Source: Cryomorphaceae bacterium (GTDB lineage: Bacteria > Bacteroidota > Bacteroidia > Flavobacteriales > BACL11). Taken from it: DNA of 23,975 nucleotides. Position numbers and translations under genes: made by a program. The notes under the pieces were generated by a model. That model made no database searches. It was not told the origin of the DNA and saw nothing but the letters and a program-made list of their open reading frames with translations. Every line of letters starts with the position of its first letter. Positions within the stretch are counted from its first letter, which is position 1. This document shows positions 1 to 8,107 of this stretch, piece by piece. The DNA is taken from contig CATIQX010000177.1 of assembly GCA_949531795.1 (NCBI GenBank), forward strand, positions 1 through 23,975, in the 5' to 3' direction.

Positions 1-66
1 TAAGATAAATATTAGTAAAAACCATAATCGCCAAAGCGAACTTAAAAGATACCCGAGCCATTTCAT
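1..66 (-). CDS. Probable lysophospholipid acyltransferase (PlsC-like), N-terminus only
   Basis: An open frame runs from an ATG at 66 to the left edge and gives 22 residues, MKWLGYLLSSLWRLWFLLIF and two more. This is a short charged start followed by a Trp-rich hydrophobic membrane anchor. Bacteroidota 1-acyl-sn-glycerol-3-phosphate acyltransferases begin this way, and in flavobacteria such a gene often lies divergently next to trpS. If correct, the enzyme would acylate lysophosphatidic acid to phosphatidic acid at the inner membrane. The catalytic HX4D motif would lie outside the window, so the assignment rests on the anchor and the neighbour. An exact -7 promoter element lies just upstream. 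Confidence 0.5.
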   Translation of the reverse strand, partial: MKWLGYLLSSLWRLWFLLIFIL

Positions 67-70
67 ATTG

Positions 71-104
71 CAAAGATAAAAATCCTATTTTTACAACATC
101 AAAA
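71..104 (-). promoter_or_regulatory. Bacteroidota-type promoter for the leftward acyltransferase-like gene
   Basis: Read on the minus strand, TATCTTTG at 78-71 matches the Bacteroidota -7 consensus TAnnTTTG. TTTTG at 104-100 lies 21 bases upstream and fits the -33 element. The -7 element ends only 4 bases before the ATG at 66, so the 5' leader would be nearly absent. Confidence 0.5.
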
Positions 105-116
105 TTTTAAAATAGA

Positions 117-1085
117 ATGGCAAGAATATTAACAGGAATACAAAGTACAGGTACGCCACATCTAGGAAATTTATTAGGAGCCATCATTCCGGCTATTGAC
201 TTATCAAAAAATAAAAAAAATGAAAGTTTATTTTTTATTGCTGATTTGCATTCTTTTACTACTATTCGTGATGCAGCTCAGTTGCGAGAAAATACTTATG
301 CGACTGCAGCAGCTTGGTTGGCTTTTGGTTTTAATACAGAAAGTAATATTTTTTATAGACAATCAGATGTAAATCAGGTGTGTGAATTAACTTGGTATTT
401 AAACTGTTTTTCTCCATTCCAACGATTACAATTAGCTCATTCTTTTAAAGATAAGTCAGATAAAATTTCTGAAGTAAATGCAGGTCTATTTATTTATCCA
501 GTTCTAATGGCAGCTGATATTTTATTGTATGATGCAAATATTGTTCCTGTAGGAAAGGACCAAGTTCAGCATTTAGAGATTACAAGAGATATAGCTTCTA
601 GATTTAATCATAAATACCCCAACTCATTTGTTATACCTGAAACTAAAGTAGATGAAAGAGTGATGATAGTTCCAGGAACAGATGGGCGAAAAATGAGTAA
701 ATCTTATAATAACTTTATTGATATTTTTCTCCCTGATAAGAAACTAAGAAAGCAAATAATGGGTATTAAAACCGATTCTACTCCTATGGAAGATAAGAAG
801 GATGCAGAGGTTTGTAATGTCTATAAAATATACAAATTGCTTTCAACAGAAGAACAGGCAACTGCTTTATTTGAAAAATATGCGGCAGGTAATTATGGCT
901 ATGGACATGCTAAGCTAGAGCTTTTTGAATTGATTTGTGACACATACTCATTAGAGAGAGAGAGGTTTAATTACTTAATGGAAAACAAAACATTAATTGA
1001 TAAAGAATTAGAGAGGGGAGCAGTAAAGGCAAGAGTCATAGCTAAAGAGGTGCTTTCAAGAGTTAGAAAAAATATAGGCTATTAA
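117..1085 (+). CDS. trpS: Tryptophanyl-tRNA synthetase
   Basis: Class I aminoacyl-tRNA synthetase that charges tRNA-Trp with tryptophan in the cytosol. The HIGH-equivalent signature TGTPHLGN is at residues 11-18 and KMSKS is at 192-196, preceded by the usual PGTDGRK. The 322-residue length is normal for bacterial TrpS. The start MARILTG aligns with the family start, where the Rossmann fold begins almost at once. The ATG at 117 has no clear Shine-Dalgarno, as is usual in this phylum. The next gene follows after 2 bases, so the two are probably co-transcribed. The upstream gene is divergent. Confidence 0.97.
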   Translation: MARILTGIQSTGTPHLGNLLGAIIPAIDLSKNKKNESLFFIADLHSFTTIRDAAQLRENTYATAAAWLAFGFNTESNIFYRQSDVNQVCELTWYLNCFSPFQRLQLAHSFKDKSDKISEVNAGLFIYPVLMAADILLYDANIVPVGKDQVQHLEITRDIASRFNHKYPNSFVIPETKVDERVMIVPGTDGRKMSKSYNNFIDIFLPDKKLRKQIMGIKTDSTPMEDKKDAEVCNVYKIYKLLSTEEQATALFEKYAAGNYGYGHAKLELFELICDTYSLERERFNYLMENKTLIDKELERGAVKARVIAKEVLSRVRKNIGY

Positions 1086-1087
1086 TA

Positions 1088-1510
1088 ATGCAGATTGATC
1101 AGAAAATTATTCATTTTTTAAATGAACATCATTTACTGACTTTGGCAACTAGCCAAAACAATAAGCCATATTGCTGTAATCTCTTTTATGTATATGATCA
1201 AGTGAGTAATCAGCTTATTTTTTCTACAGAGACAAAAACCAAGCATGCTCAAGATTTTATCACGAATACTAATGTTGCAGGCAGTGTTGCTTTAGAAACT
1301 AAAGAGGTTAGTAAAATACAAGGTGTTCAATTACTTGGTACTATACAGGAATTAAAAGGAGAGCCCTTAAAAATTGCTAAAGAACAATACATTAAAGCCT
1401 TTTCTTATGCTGCTAATATGGATGTACATCTTTGGGCTATGCCTCTCAATTTTATAAAAATGACCCACAATAAATTGGGTTTTGGTAAGAAGTTAATTTG
1501 GGAAAAATAA
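1088..1510 (+). CDS. YhbP/UPF0306-like protein, PNP-oxidase (split beta-barrel) fold
   Basis: A 140-residue protein of the pyridoxamine-5'-phosphate oxidase-like superfamily, small split beta-barrel proteins that often bind flavin. It closely follows the pattern of E. coli YhbP (UPF0306). The N-terminal strand HHLLTLATSQNNKPYCCNLFYV, with its A-T---N-P---N-FYV spacing, is at about 14-35, the TKTKHAQ segment in the middle, and LGFGKKLIW ends the protein at 130-138. No precise substrate is established for this family. The gene starts 2 bases after trpS, so transcription is shared, but a link to tryptophan charging is not implied. Confidence 0.75.
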   Translation: MQIDQKIIHFLNEHHLLTLATSQNNKPYCCNLFYVYDQVSNQLIFSTETKTKHAQDFITNTNVAGSVALETKEVSKIQGVQLLGTIQELKGEPLKIAKEQYIKAFSYAANMDVHLWAMPLNFIKMTHNKLGFGKKLIWEK

Positions 1511-1515
1511 TTATC

Positions 1516-2169
1516 TTATTCAAGCCATTCAATATCTAAAGTCATATCTATTCCATTACTTGTGATGTTGATTTCATCTCCACCATTACTAATAGACTCA
1601 TTTGGGATAAAGCTACAGGGCCCAATAAGTTCATTTTCTCCTACTCCTCCAATTTGATCGTTATCATAAATTTCTATAGTATATTCTTCTGAAAGATTAG
1701 TTATAATGTAGGGTAAACTCTCCGTAAAAAATATTGGAAATGATTCTATATTATCTTGAGAACTTGATGAAATAATATCCCCAGCTCCTTGTTTTAGAAC
1801 ATAAAAAACATCTGGATTTTCTGAACCGAATAAACCAATATCCCAATTAGACCCATTATTAGTCATAGGCATTGAATGAATTGTAATTCTAGATAATTTT
1901 AATGCAGAAGGAGGGTACCCACATGATTCGTCATCAACAGTTGCTTCGGGGTTATAATTTGTAGCTGTAGAATCCATACATCCTTCTACTTCAGCATACT
2001 CACATGATCCGTCATCAACAGTTGCTGTTGCAAGGAAGTTTGTGGCAATCGTATCTGTACATCCCTCAACTAAAGAAGAACTGGTTGTGTTAGTATTGGG
2101 TTTATCATCTTCCTTTTTACAAGCAAAAATTAAAGCAGTAAGCGTAAGTACAAGTAGTATTTTTTTCAT
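1516..2169 (-). CDS. Lipoprotein with two GC-D...DDGSC repeats and a C2-like tail
   Basis: A 217-residue predicted lipoprotein. Residues 1-16 form a signal peptide ending in the lipobox LIFAC, with Cys17 as the lipidation site, followed by KKEDDK, which keeps open whether it faces the periplasm or the surface. Residues 36-58 and 63-85 are two copies of a Bacteroidota extracellular repeat of the form GCxDxxATNxxxxATVDDxSCxY. Each copy has two Cys and an acidic DD, suggesting a disulfide-closed loop that may bind calcium. The C-terminal region holds YTIEIYDNDQ followed by LIG, which resembles the calcium-loop side of a C2 domain. No enzymatic motif is visible. The gene ends 5 bases from the converging yhbP-like gene and has its own -7 element. 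Function unknown; binding or adhesion at the cell surface is only a guess. Confidence 0.75.
   Translation of the reverse strand: MKKILLVLTLTALIFACKKEDDKPNTNTTSSSLVEGCTDTIATNFLATATVDDGSCEYAEVEGCMDSTATNYNPEATVDDESCGYPPSALKLSRITIHSMPMTNNGSNWDIGLFGSENPDVFYVLKQGAGDIISSSSQDNIESFPIFFTESLPYIITNLSEEYTIEIYDNDQIGGVGENELIGPCSFIPNESISNGGDEINITSNGIDMTLDIEWLE
1915..2064 (-). repeat. 81-bp-period tandem repeat inside the lipoprotein gene
   Basis: Two in-frame direct repeats (1915-1983 and 1996-2064) encode the two DDGSC-type units with a 27-residue period. The best conserved core, at 1920-1945 and 2001-2026, differs at one position over its first 25 bases. The rest of each unit has diverged more, which suggests an older duplication with selection or partial conversion on the acidic loop. 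Confidence 0.8.
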
Positions 2170-2184
2170 CAGAATTAATTTTTA

Positions 2185-2192
2185 CAAATATA
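2185..2192 (-). promoter_or_regulatory. -7 promoter element for the lipoprotein gene
   Basis: TATATTTG on the minus strand matches TAnnTTTG exactly and lies 15 bases upstream of the ATG at 2169, in the short gap after the amidohydrolase stop. I see no convincing -33 element. It suggests that the lipoprotein can be transcribed separately from the amidohydrolases. Confidence 0.45.
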
Positions 2193-2203
2193 TGAAAAGT
2201 ACA

Positions 2204-3469
2204 TTATCGATTTTTGTATTTTTCAAAAAGCTCTTTTTGATGGTTGTTTAGGTCAACAGTAACTCCTTGTATATATGCCTTTTCAATATTATTTGTGCGC
2301 ATATCTAAAGCGTCACCACTACTTATAAAAAAAGTAGCATCTTTTCCTTTTTCAATAGAGCCACAGTACTTATCTATGCCGAGAATTTTGGCAGTGTTTA
2401 AACTAATACTACTAATTGCTTTTTCATAATCTAATCCGTAAGCTACAGCAGTTCCTGCACTAAAAGGAAGATTTCTAGCTCCCATTGCTTCCATATCTCC
2501 CGCGTAACTTAGGCAGAATAAAATTCCGGATTCTTGTAATTTTGAAGCTTGGGTAAATGGCTGGTCTATTGGGCTGCCCACTTTGCTTGGGAGCCTATGT
2601 ACTCTGTTAAGGATAAGTGATATATTATTTTCTTTTAATTCGTCCACAATTTTAAGAGCATCTTCAGCTCCTATTATTACTGTTTTAGTAATAGAAAATT
2701 CATTCGTAAACGATATAGCATCTAACATATCGCTTGCATTGTTAGCATGTATGTAAAGTGTTTTATTTCCGTTAAATAATCCTTTCATACTTTCCATTCT
2801 TAAGTCCATTAAATTAGAGGATTTAGCATAAGAATTTGCTTTTGTGAAAAATATTTTTAATGTATTAATGCTCTCGTTATATTTCTCATTTTCTTTTGTA
2901 TTTCCAGGTTCTGCCCACCAACCACTTTTGTAGAAGGATGAAGGCCAGTTCAAGTGTATTCCATCATCTATTTTTAAAGCCGCATCTTCCCAATTCCACC
3001 CTGCTAAATGCATTACTGAAGATTGTCCAGAAATTGTTCCTCCTCTTGGCGTTACCTGAGCAATAAGAACACCGTTACTTCTTACTGTCTTGACTATTTT
3101 AGAATCAGTATTATAAGCAATTAGGGTGCGGACATTAGGATTTATTGATCCTGTTTCTCTGTAATCATTTGAGGCACGAACAGCATCAATTTCAGTTATT
3201 CCTAAAGTTGTGTTAGGGATAATAAATGCAGGATATAGATGCTTTCCGTGTACACGATAAATGGTATCAAAAGCACTTGGGTCAATACGGATCCTTGTTG
3301 CGTCAGCAACCATATCAATTTTACCATTTAACATACTAATAGCAGAATTTTCAATTTTTTCTCCATTCCCTAAATGGGCAGTTGCTCCCATAAATAGAGT
3401 AGGTTTCTGTGCTTGTACAGCTATTGTAATCAATAGTGTAAAAAGAAGGTGTAAATATTTTTTATTCAT
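2204..3469 (-). CDS. Secreted amidohydrolase-family protein with a degenerate metal site
   Basis: A 421-residue protein related to imidazolonepropionase-like amidohydrolases. Residues 1-20 are a signal peptide (MNKKYLHLLFTLLITIAVQA, cleavage before QK), so it is exported. The family's C-terminal architecture is present: SISLNTAKILGIDKYCGSIE, then GKDATFFI and YIQGVTVDL, which rebuild the composite beta-sandwich. The N-terminal metal motif, normally PGxIDxHxH, is here YPAFIIPNTTLG, with no histidines. One candidate His remains in LYIHANN, and an Asp in SYAGDMEA sits where the family Asp is expected. It may be a pseudoenzyme or use an altered site. I chose the start at 3469 (3472 is also possible) because it gives a proper signal peptide and only a short overlap with the preceding gene, whose stop is at 3462-3464. 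The overlap suggests translational coupling and a shared role. Confidence 0.8.
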   Translation of the reverse strand: MNKKYLHLLFTLLITIAVQAQKPTLFMGATAHLGNGEKIENSAISMLNGKIDMVADATRIRIDPSAFDTIYRVHGKHLYPAFIIPNTTLGITEIDAVRASNDYRETGSINPNVRTLIAYNTDSKIVKTVRSNGVLIAQVTPRGGTISGQSSVMHLAGWNWEDAALKIDDGIHLNWPSSFYKSGWWAEPGNTKENEKYNESINTLKIFFTKANSYAKSSNLMDLRMESMKGLFNGNKTLYIHANNASDMLDAISFTNEFSITKTVIIGAEDALKIVDELKENNISLILNRVHRLPSKVGSPIDQPFTQASKLQESGILFCLSYAGDMEAMGARNLPFSAGTAVAYGLDYEKAISSISLNTAKILGIDKYCGSIEKGKDATFFISSGDALDMRTNNIEKAYIQGVTVDLNNHQKELFEKYKNR

Positions 3470-6449
3470 CATATTCAGTATCACAATGGTATAGTTTTTC
3501 AATAGTAGGTTCGGGTTTTTGTTTTTTACCTCCAGTTGCATCTTCACTCATTTTCTGTATGATGCGCATGCGTTCTAATCTGTCTCTTTCTCGTAATTTT
3601 TTGTCTATTTCAACATCAAAAAGGAGCTTACCATCCACATAAGTTTGTATTACTTTGGCATAAACTGAAAGCGGATTATCCGTCCAAATTACAATGTCTG
3701 CATCTTTTCCAATTTTGATACTCCCCATCTTATCATCAATATGCAACAGTTTAGCAGGGTTTAAAGTAACCATCTTCCATGCATCTTCTTCTGAAGTGCC
3801 TCCATATTTCACTGCCTTTGCAGCTTCTTGGTTTAATCTTCTTCCCATCTCAGCATCATCAGAATTAATAGCAGTCACCACTCCTGCATTATTAAGTAAA
3901 GTTGCATTATAAGGGATGGCATCATTTACTTCAAATTTATAGGCCCACCAATCAGAAAAGGTTGAACCGCCTGCACCATGTTTTTTCATTTTATCTGCGA
4001 CTTTATAACCTTCCAAAATATGGGTAAAAGTATTAATTGTAAAGCCCATAGAATCCCCAACATGCATCAGCATATTTATCTCGGATTGTATGTATGAATG
4101 ACAAGTAATAAAGAGCTCGGAATTTAGGATTTCAACCAAAGCATTAAGCTCTAAATCTTCTCTTGGAGGAATTGCCTTCCCTTTTTCATTTTTACTAAGG
4201 GCATTAAAATCTTGCCATTTTTTTTGGTATGCTTTTGCTCGGTAAAAGGCGTCATAAAACACTTGTTCTACTCCCATACGAGTTTGCGGAAAACGGATGC
4301 GCTCAAAATTTCCCCAATTACTTTGCTTCACATTTTCTCCTAGGGCAAATTTTATAAAACCATCTGCATTTTCTACTTTCATATCTTCTGCCGCACTTCC
4401 CCATCTTAATTTAATCATAGCGGCTTGACCTCCAATTGGGTTTGCCGAACCGTGTAAAAGTTGTGAGGCAACAGTACCTCCTGAAAGTTGACGGTAGATA
4501 TTATGATCATTCGGGTTGATGACATCTCCAATTCTTACTTCAGCACTTACTGCCTGGCTTCCTTCATTAACCCCTCTACTGATGGCAATATGGGAGTGTT
4601 CGTCAATTATTCCACTAGTAAGATGTTTGTTAGTAGCATTAATTTGTGTAATCTTTACAGTCTCGGGGAATATTATTAATTCATCTAAATCCTTTCCCAA
4701 GGCAATAATCACTCCATTTGAAATAGCAAGATCAGTATTTTCTAAAATCCCTTCTTGCTCATTTGTCCAGATTGTTGCGTTTCTAAAGATGATTTTTTCA
4801 GCTTTGGGTGTACTTGTAAAGCCGTGAGCTTTGTTAGGGAACCAAACAGATGGAATTAAACTATCAATTGTTAAAGTAAAGGGTTTTTTAGTCTCTTCAA
4901 AAAGAGAATCTCTTTTTAGTTTAAAGTTATAGTAATCTCCAATACTATCTTGATACTTGCCCTGAATATTTCCGTCATGAAATCTGGCAAAAGCTCTAAA
5001 TGCACCATTTTTAGTACTAATATTAACATTACCTCCTTCTAAATTTGTTGTAAGTGCAAGGGAATCTAAAGCAAACATAGTCGCTTTTGGTTTTTCCTTA
5101 CTTCCTGTAATAGAAACCAATTTATTTTCAAATTCTTTATTTATTAAAGTGTAGTAACCTCTTATATCAATCTCTTGTTTCTTATTGATATTGTGCTTTT
5201 CTCCAACGTTCCAGTTTTCGTAAATTTCACCATTCTCAAAAATATCTTTAGAGGCAATAAAGAAATTGGCTAAATATCCGCTTTCTAAACTCCCAATTTT
5301 ATGATCCATTGAAATAAGCTGTGCGGGAGTAGTGGTAAGTGCGGCAAGTGCATCTTGCTTGCTAAGTCCTTTTTTAACGGCTAGTCGTAAATTAGTTATA
5401 AAATTACTTTCCTTATCTAATCCAGAAGAAGTAATGCAAAACTCAACTTCATTTTTAGCGAGTATACTAGGGTTGAATGGGGCAGTTTCCCAATCCTTTA
5501 GTTTGTGTAGACTAATCCATTCTGCTGTTTCGGGGTTATCTACATCATAGGAATTAGGAAAATTAAGCGGAATAATTATTGGAAATTTAGTGTCAGCTAC
5601 TTCCTCAATTCTAATGTATTCTTTTCCATTTCCTTTTATTATAAAATCAATTTCAAACTCATTTGCAATTTGATACACTCGGCTATAATCTAACTCATCA
5701 TTTACTGCAAAAATATTAGGTAATTCTTGGTTATTATTGACAGCAGCATATGAGAGGTTAGTTTGATTATCCTGTGCAGAATACCATTCAGCATCCAAAA
5801 ATGTTTGTCTAATTAAGGCAATACTTCCCATTAAGGAAGAAGGGTTTTTTTGTTTTGACACTCCTTTTTTAAAGGAAAAATAATTTGCTGCTTTTGGCAG
5901 AATTATATTTTCATGTTCGCTTTTTTCTGAAAGTAGCACCAAAGACCCCGTACCTCTTAATATGCCATCTTGTGCATGAGAAAGTACTGCTCCAAAGCCA
6001 TTTTTAAGGTAAGCTTCAGCTGATTTTTTATCCGAAACAAACTCTCTGCTTGCGTCTATTTCAGGATGAATAGCTTCATTCCAATGGTAAGCACCAGCTT
6101 TATTGCTTTCGTACTGTGGACGATAATTGTATTGCCCTTTTTTAGCTTTTTTCAAGCCATAATCTGAATATAAGTCAATAAATGAAGGGTAGATATAATC
6201 GCCTTTTAAATCATGAATAATTGCCCCAACTGGGATGTTCAAACTTGTATCTACTGCAATGATTTTATTCCCCTTTATAATTAGTATTCCGTTGTCTATT
6301 TCACTGGAAGGGTTTAAAATAATATGGGCATTGGTAAAGACATGAATAGGTTCAAAATTCTGAGCCACTCCATTATTAGAAAAAGTTTCTTGAGCTAAAA
6401 TGGTATAAAAACTTAGGATAGTAAAAAGGATGGTAAGTCGTAGTCTCAT
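3462..6449 (-). CDS. Secreted tandem-domain amidohydrolase, one active-looking and one degenerate module
   Basis: A 995-residue exported protein with signal peptide MRLRLTILFTILSFYTILAQ. It has two amidohydrolase modules. Module 1 (about 25-420) keeps the fold signatures, including TTTPAQLISMDHKIGSLESG, but has YPSFIDLYSDYG where HxH should be. A beta-rich linker covers about 420-560. Module 2 (about 560-980) has a full set of candidate ligands: H618 and H620 in IIDEHSH, H784 in CHSY, H810 in FTHILEG and D864 in NSDD. It then shows TLNPAKLLHIDDKMGSIKIGKDADIVIW. Hydrolysis of an imide, amide or dipeptide in the periplasm is likely, but the substrate cannot be read from sequence. The start at 6449 is preferred to an upstream in-frame Met at 6485 because it puts the signal peptide at the N-terminus. 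The next amidohydrolase gene overlaps its 3' end. Confidence 0.85.
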   Translation of the reverse strand: MRLRLTILFTILSFYTILAQETFSNNGVAQNFEPIHVFTNAHIILNPSSEIDNGILIIKGNKIIAVDTSLNIPVGAIIHDLKGDYIYPSFIDLYSDYGLKKAKKGQYNYRPQYESNKAGAYHWNEAIHPEIDASREFVSDKKSAEAYLKNGFGAVLSHAQDGILRGTGSLVLLSEKSEHENIILPKAANYFSFKKGVSKQKNPSSLMGSIALIRQTFLDAEWYSAQDNQTNLSYAAVNNNQELPNIFAVNDELDYSRVYQIANEFEIDFIIKGNGKEYIRIEEVADTKFPIIIPLNFPNSYDVDNPETAEWISLHKLKDWETAPFNPSILAKNEVEFCITSSGLDKESNFITNLRLAVKKGLSKQDALAALTTTPAQLISMDHKIGSLESGYLANFFIASKDIFENGEIYENWNVGEKHNINKKQEIDIRGYYTLINKEFENKLVSITGSKEKPKATMFALDSLALTTNLEGGNVNISTKNGAFRAFARFHDGNIQGKYQDSIGDYYNFKLKRDSLFEETKKPFTLTIDSLIPSVWFPNKAHGFTSTPKAEKIIFRNATIWTNEQEGILENTDLAISNGVIIALGKDLDELIIFPETVKITQINATNKHLTSGIIDEHSHIAISRGVNEGSQAVSAEVRIGDVINPNDHNIYRQLSGGTVASQLLHGSANPIGGQAAMIKLRWGSAAEDMKVENADGFIKFALGENVKQSNWGNFERIRFPQTRMGVEQVFYDAFYRAKAYQKKWQDFNALSKNEKGKAIPPREDLELNALVEILNSELFITCHSYIQSEINMLMHVGDSMGFTINTFTHILEGYKVADKMKKHGAGGSTFSDWWAYKFEVNDAIPYNATLLNNAGVVTAINSDDAEMGRRLNQEAAKAVKYGGTSEEDAWKMVTLNPAKLLHIDDKMGSIKIGKDADIVIWTDNPLSVYAKVIQTYVDGKLLFDVEIDKKLRERDRLERMRIIQKMSEDATGGKKQKPEPTIEKLYHCDTEYDE

Positions 6450-6532
6450 TTGAAAGGGATAATAATAAAGCCGTGAAATTAGCAAATTAACTTGAAATTT
6501 ATTTGTTTATTTGTCAATAAAAATATTTTTAT

Positions 6533-6910
6533 ATGACTGCACAAAAAATGAACTTAATTAACGCATTAACTTTGATATCACTTGGTTTATGGGGCTATAT
6601 TGATGTTAGTAATTATAAATTAGCTACAATTGTTTCATTTGAACATTGGACTGCACTGATTACTGTTTTATTTGGAATTATTTTATTGTTGTGTAATAAA
6701 GGAATTCAGAATAGTAACAAAGCTATTGCGCATGTTGCTGTTGTATTAACACTATTAGTTCTAATTGCTCTTGTGGGGAAAAGACTACCTATATCTATAG
6801 ATCAAGGGGGTGTTGGACTATTTCGTGTTTTAGCAATGAGTTTATGTTCTTTCATTGCTTTTATTGCGTTTATTAGAAGTTTTATAGAAAATAGAAAAAA
6901 GGCATCATAG
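6533..6910 (+). CDS. Small four-helix membrane protein, unknown function
   Basis: A 125-residue protein that is almost entirely hydrophobic. Predicted membrane segments lie at about 8-24, 39-55, 65-82 and 96-118, with a basic tail ENRKKAS. No catalytic or binding motif is visible and I do not recognise a named family. Translation could start at 6533 or at the Met five codons later (MNLINALTL). It is divergent from the large amidohydrolase gene and lies 27 bases upstream of hflX on the same strand, so co-transcription with hflX is plausible. Confidence 0.7.
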   Translation: MTAQKMNLINALTLISLGLWGYIDVSNYKLATIVSFEHWTALITVLFGIILLLCNKGIQNSNKAIAHVAVVLTLLVLIALVGKRLPISIDQGGVGLFRVLAMSLCSFIAFIAFIRSFIENRKKAS

Positions 6911-6937
6911 CCATTTGTTAACCTACTTTAATAATTA

Positions 6938-8107
6938 ATGGAAAAAGCCGTACTAATTGGTTTAATTACCCCTGATGTAACGAAAGAGCAAGCATACGAA
7001 TATTTGGATGAACTTTCTTTCTTGGCTGATACCGCAGGAGCAAAACCAGTTCGAAATTTTACTCAAAAATTACCCCATCCAGATAATAAAACATTCTTAG
7101 GAAAAGGAAAAATTGAGGAAGTGCGACTTTATGCAGAAGAAAATGAAATAAAGCTTATTATTTTTGATGATGATTTAAGTCCTTCACAAATAAGAAATAT
7201 TGAGAAAATTTTTGGAGAGGATACCAAAATATTAGATAGAAGTAATCTGATATTAGATATTTTTGCAAGTAGGGCGCAAACTGCACAAGCTCGTACGCAA
7301 GTTGAGTTGGCACAATACCAATATTTATTACCAAGACTTACAAGAATGTGGACTCACCTTGAACGACAAAAAGGGGGGATAGGAATGAGAGGGCCTGGAG
7401 AAACACAAATTGAAACTGATAGAAGGATTATTAAAGATAAAATTGCGCTGTTAAAAAAGAAGTTAGAAAAAATTGATAAGCAAAGTTTTACGCGTAGGAA
7501 AGGTAGGCAAGATATGATAAGAGTTGCCTTAGTTGGGTATACCAATACGGGAAAATCAACCTTAATGAATACCTTAGCAAAGTCAGATATTTTTGCGGAA
7601 AACAAATTATTTGCTACTTTGGATACTACTGTAAGAAAAGTGGTAATTGGTAATTTACCTTTTTTACTAACTGATACTGTCGGCTTTATTCGTAAGCTCC
7701 CTCATCAGTTGGTGGAAAGTTTTAAGTCAACTTTGGATGAAGTGAGAGAATCAGACTTACTGGTGCATGTGGTAGATATTTCAAACCCTAAATTTGAAGA
7801 ACAAATAGAAATAGTAAACAAAACCATTATAGAACTTGGGGTAACTGACAAACCTATTTTAATTGTATTTAATAAAATTGATGCTTATACTTTCACTCAA
7901 AAAGAAGAAGATGATTTAGGACCAATACTTCCTGAAAATATCTCTTTAGAAGAATTGCAAAAAACTTGGATGGCAAAATTAGATGAAGAAAGTATATTTA
8001 TTTCAGCTTTAAATAAAACTCATTTTAATGATCTAAAGGACTTGCTCTATGATAAAATTAAGCAATTACATGAGGTGAGGTATCCTTACAACAACTTCCT
8101 TTACTAA
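6938..8107 (+). CDS. hflX: GTPase HflX
   Basis: A ribosome-associated GTPase of 389 residues. In other bacteria HflX binds the 50S subunit and splits stalled or heat-damaged 70S ribosomes. The N-terminal HflX domain carries the glycine-rich GGIGMRGPGETQIETDRR just before the helical linker, a family hallmark. The G domain has G1 GYTNTGKST at 200-208, G3 DTVGF at 246-250 and G4 NKID at 312-315. The C-terminus is of the short type. The stop codon overlaps that of the converging ABC exporter gene by 3 bases, leaving no room for a terminator between them. Confidence 0.96.
   Translation: MEKAVLIGLITPDVTKEQAYEYLDELSFLADTAGAKPVRNFTQKLPHPDNKTFLGKGKIEEVRLYAEENEIKLIIFDDDLSPSQIRNIEKIFGEDTKILDRSNLILDIFASRAQTAQARTQVELAQYQYLLPRLTRMWTHLERQKGGIGMRGPGETQIETDRRIIKDKIALLKKKLEKIDKQSFTRRKGRQDMIRVALVGYTNTGKSTLMNTLAKSDIFAENKLFATLDTTVRKVVIGNLPFLLTDTVGFIRKLPHQLVESFKSTLDEVRESDLLVHVVDISNPKFEEQIEIVNKTIIELGVTDKPILIVFNKIDAYTFTQKEEDDLGPILPENISLEELQKTWMAKLDEESIFISALNKTHFNDLKDLLYDKIKQLHEVRYPYNNFLY

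Noticed and set aside
1915..2064. Direct repeats as a possible CRISPR or mobile-element remnant
   Set aside because: There are only two units, in frame within a coding sequence, and they encode a known protein repeat with an 81-base period.
3470..3547. Upstream extension of the 421-residue amidohydrolase to a Met at 3547
   Set aside because: It would overlap the preceding gene by 86 bases and bury the signal peptide 26 residues inside the protein. The start at 3469 gives a normal signal peptide and a short coupled overlap.
4516..4827. A 103-residue plus-strand open frame inside the large amidohydrolase gene
   Set aside because: It lies opposite the conserved active module, has no recognisable protein features and reflects antisense codon composition. 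The same holds for the open frame at 15807-16172 opposite superoxide dismutase.
6450..6485. Start of the 995-residue amidohydrolase at a Met at 6485
   Set aside because: The 12 extra residues (MLISRLYYYPFQ) precede a complete signal peptide that begins at the Met at 6449.
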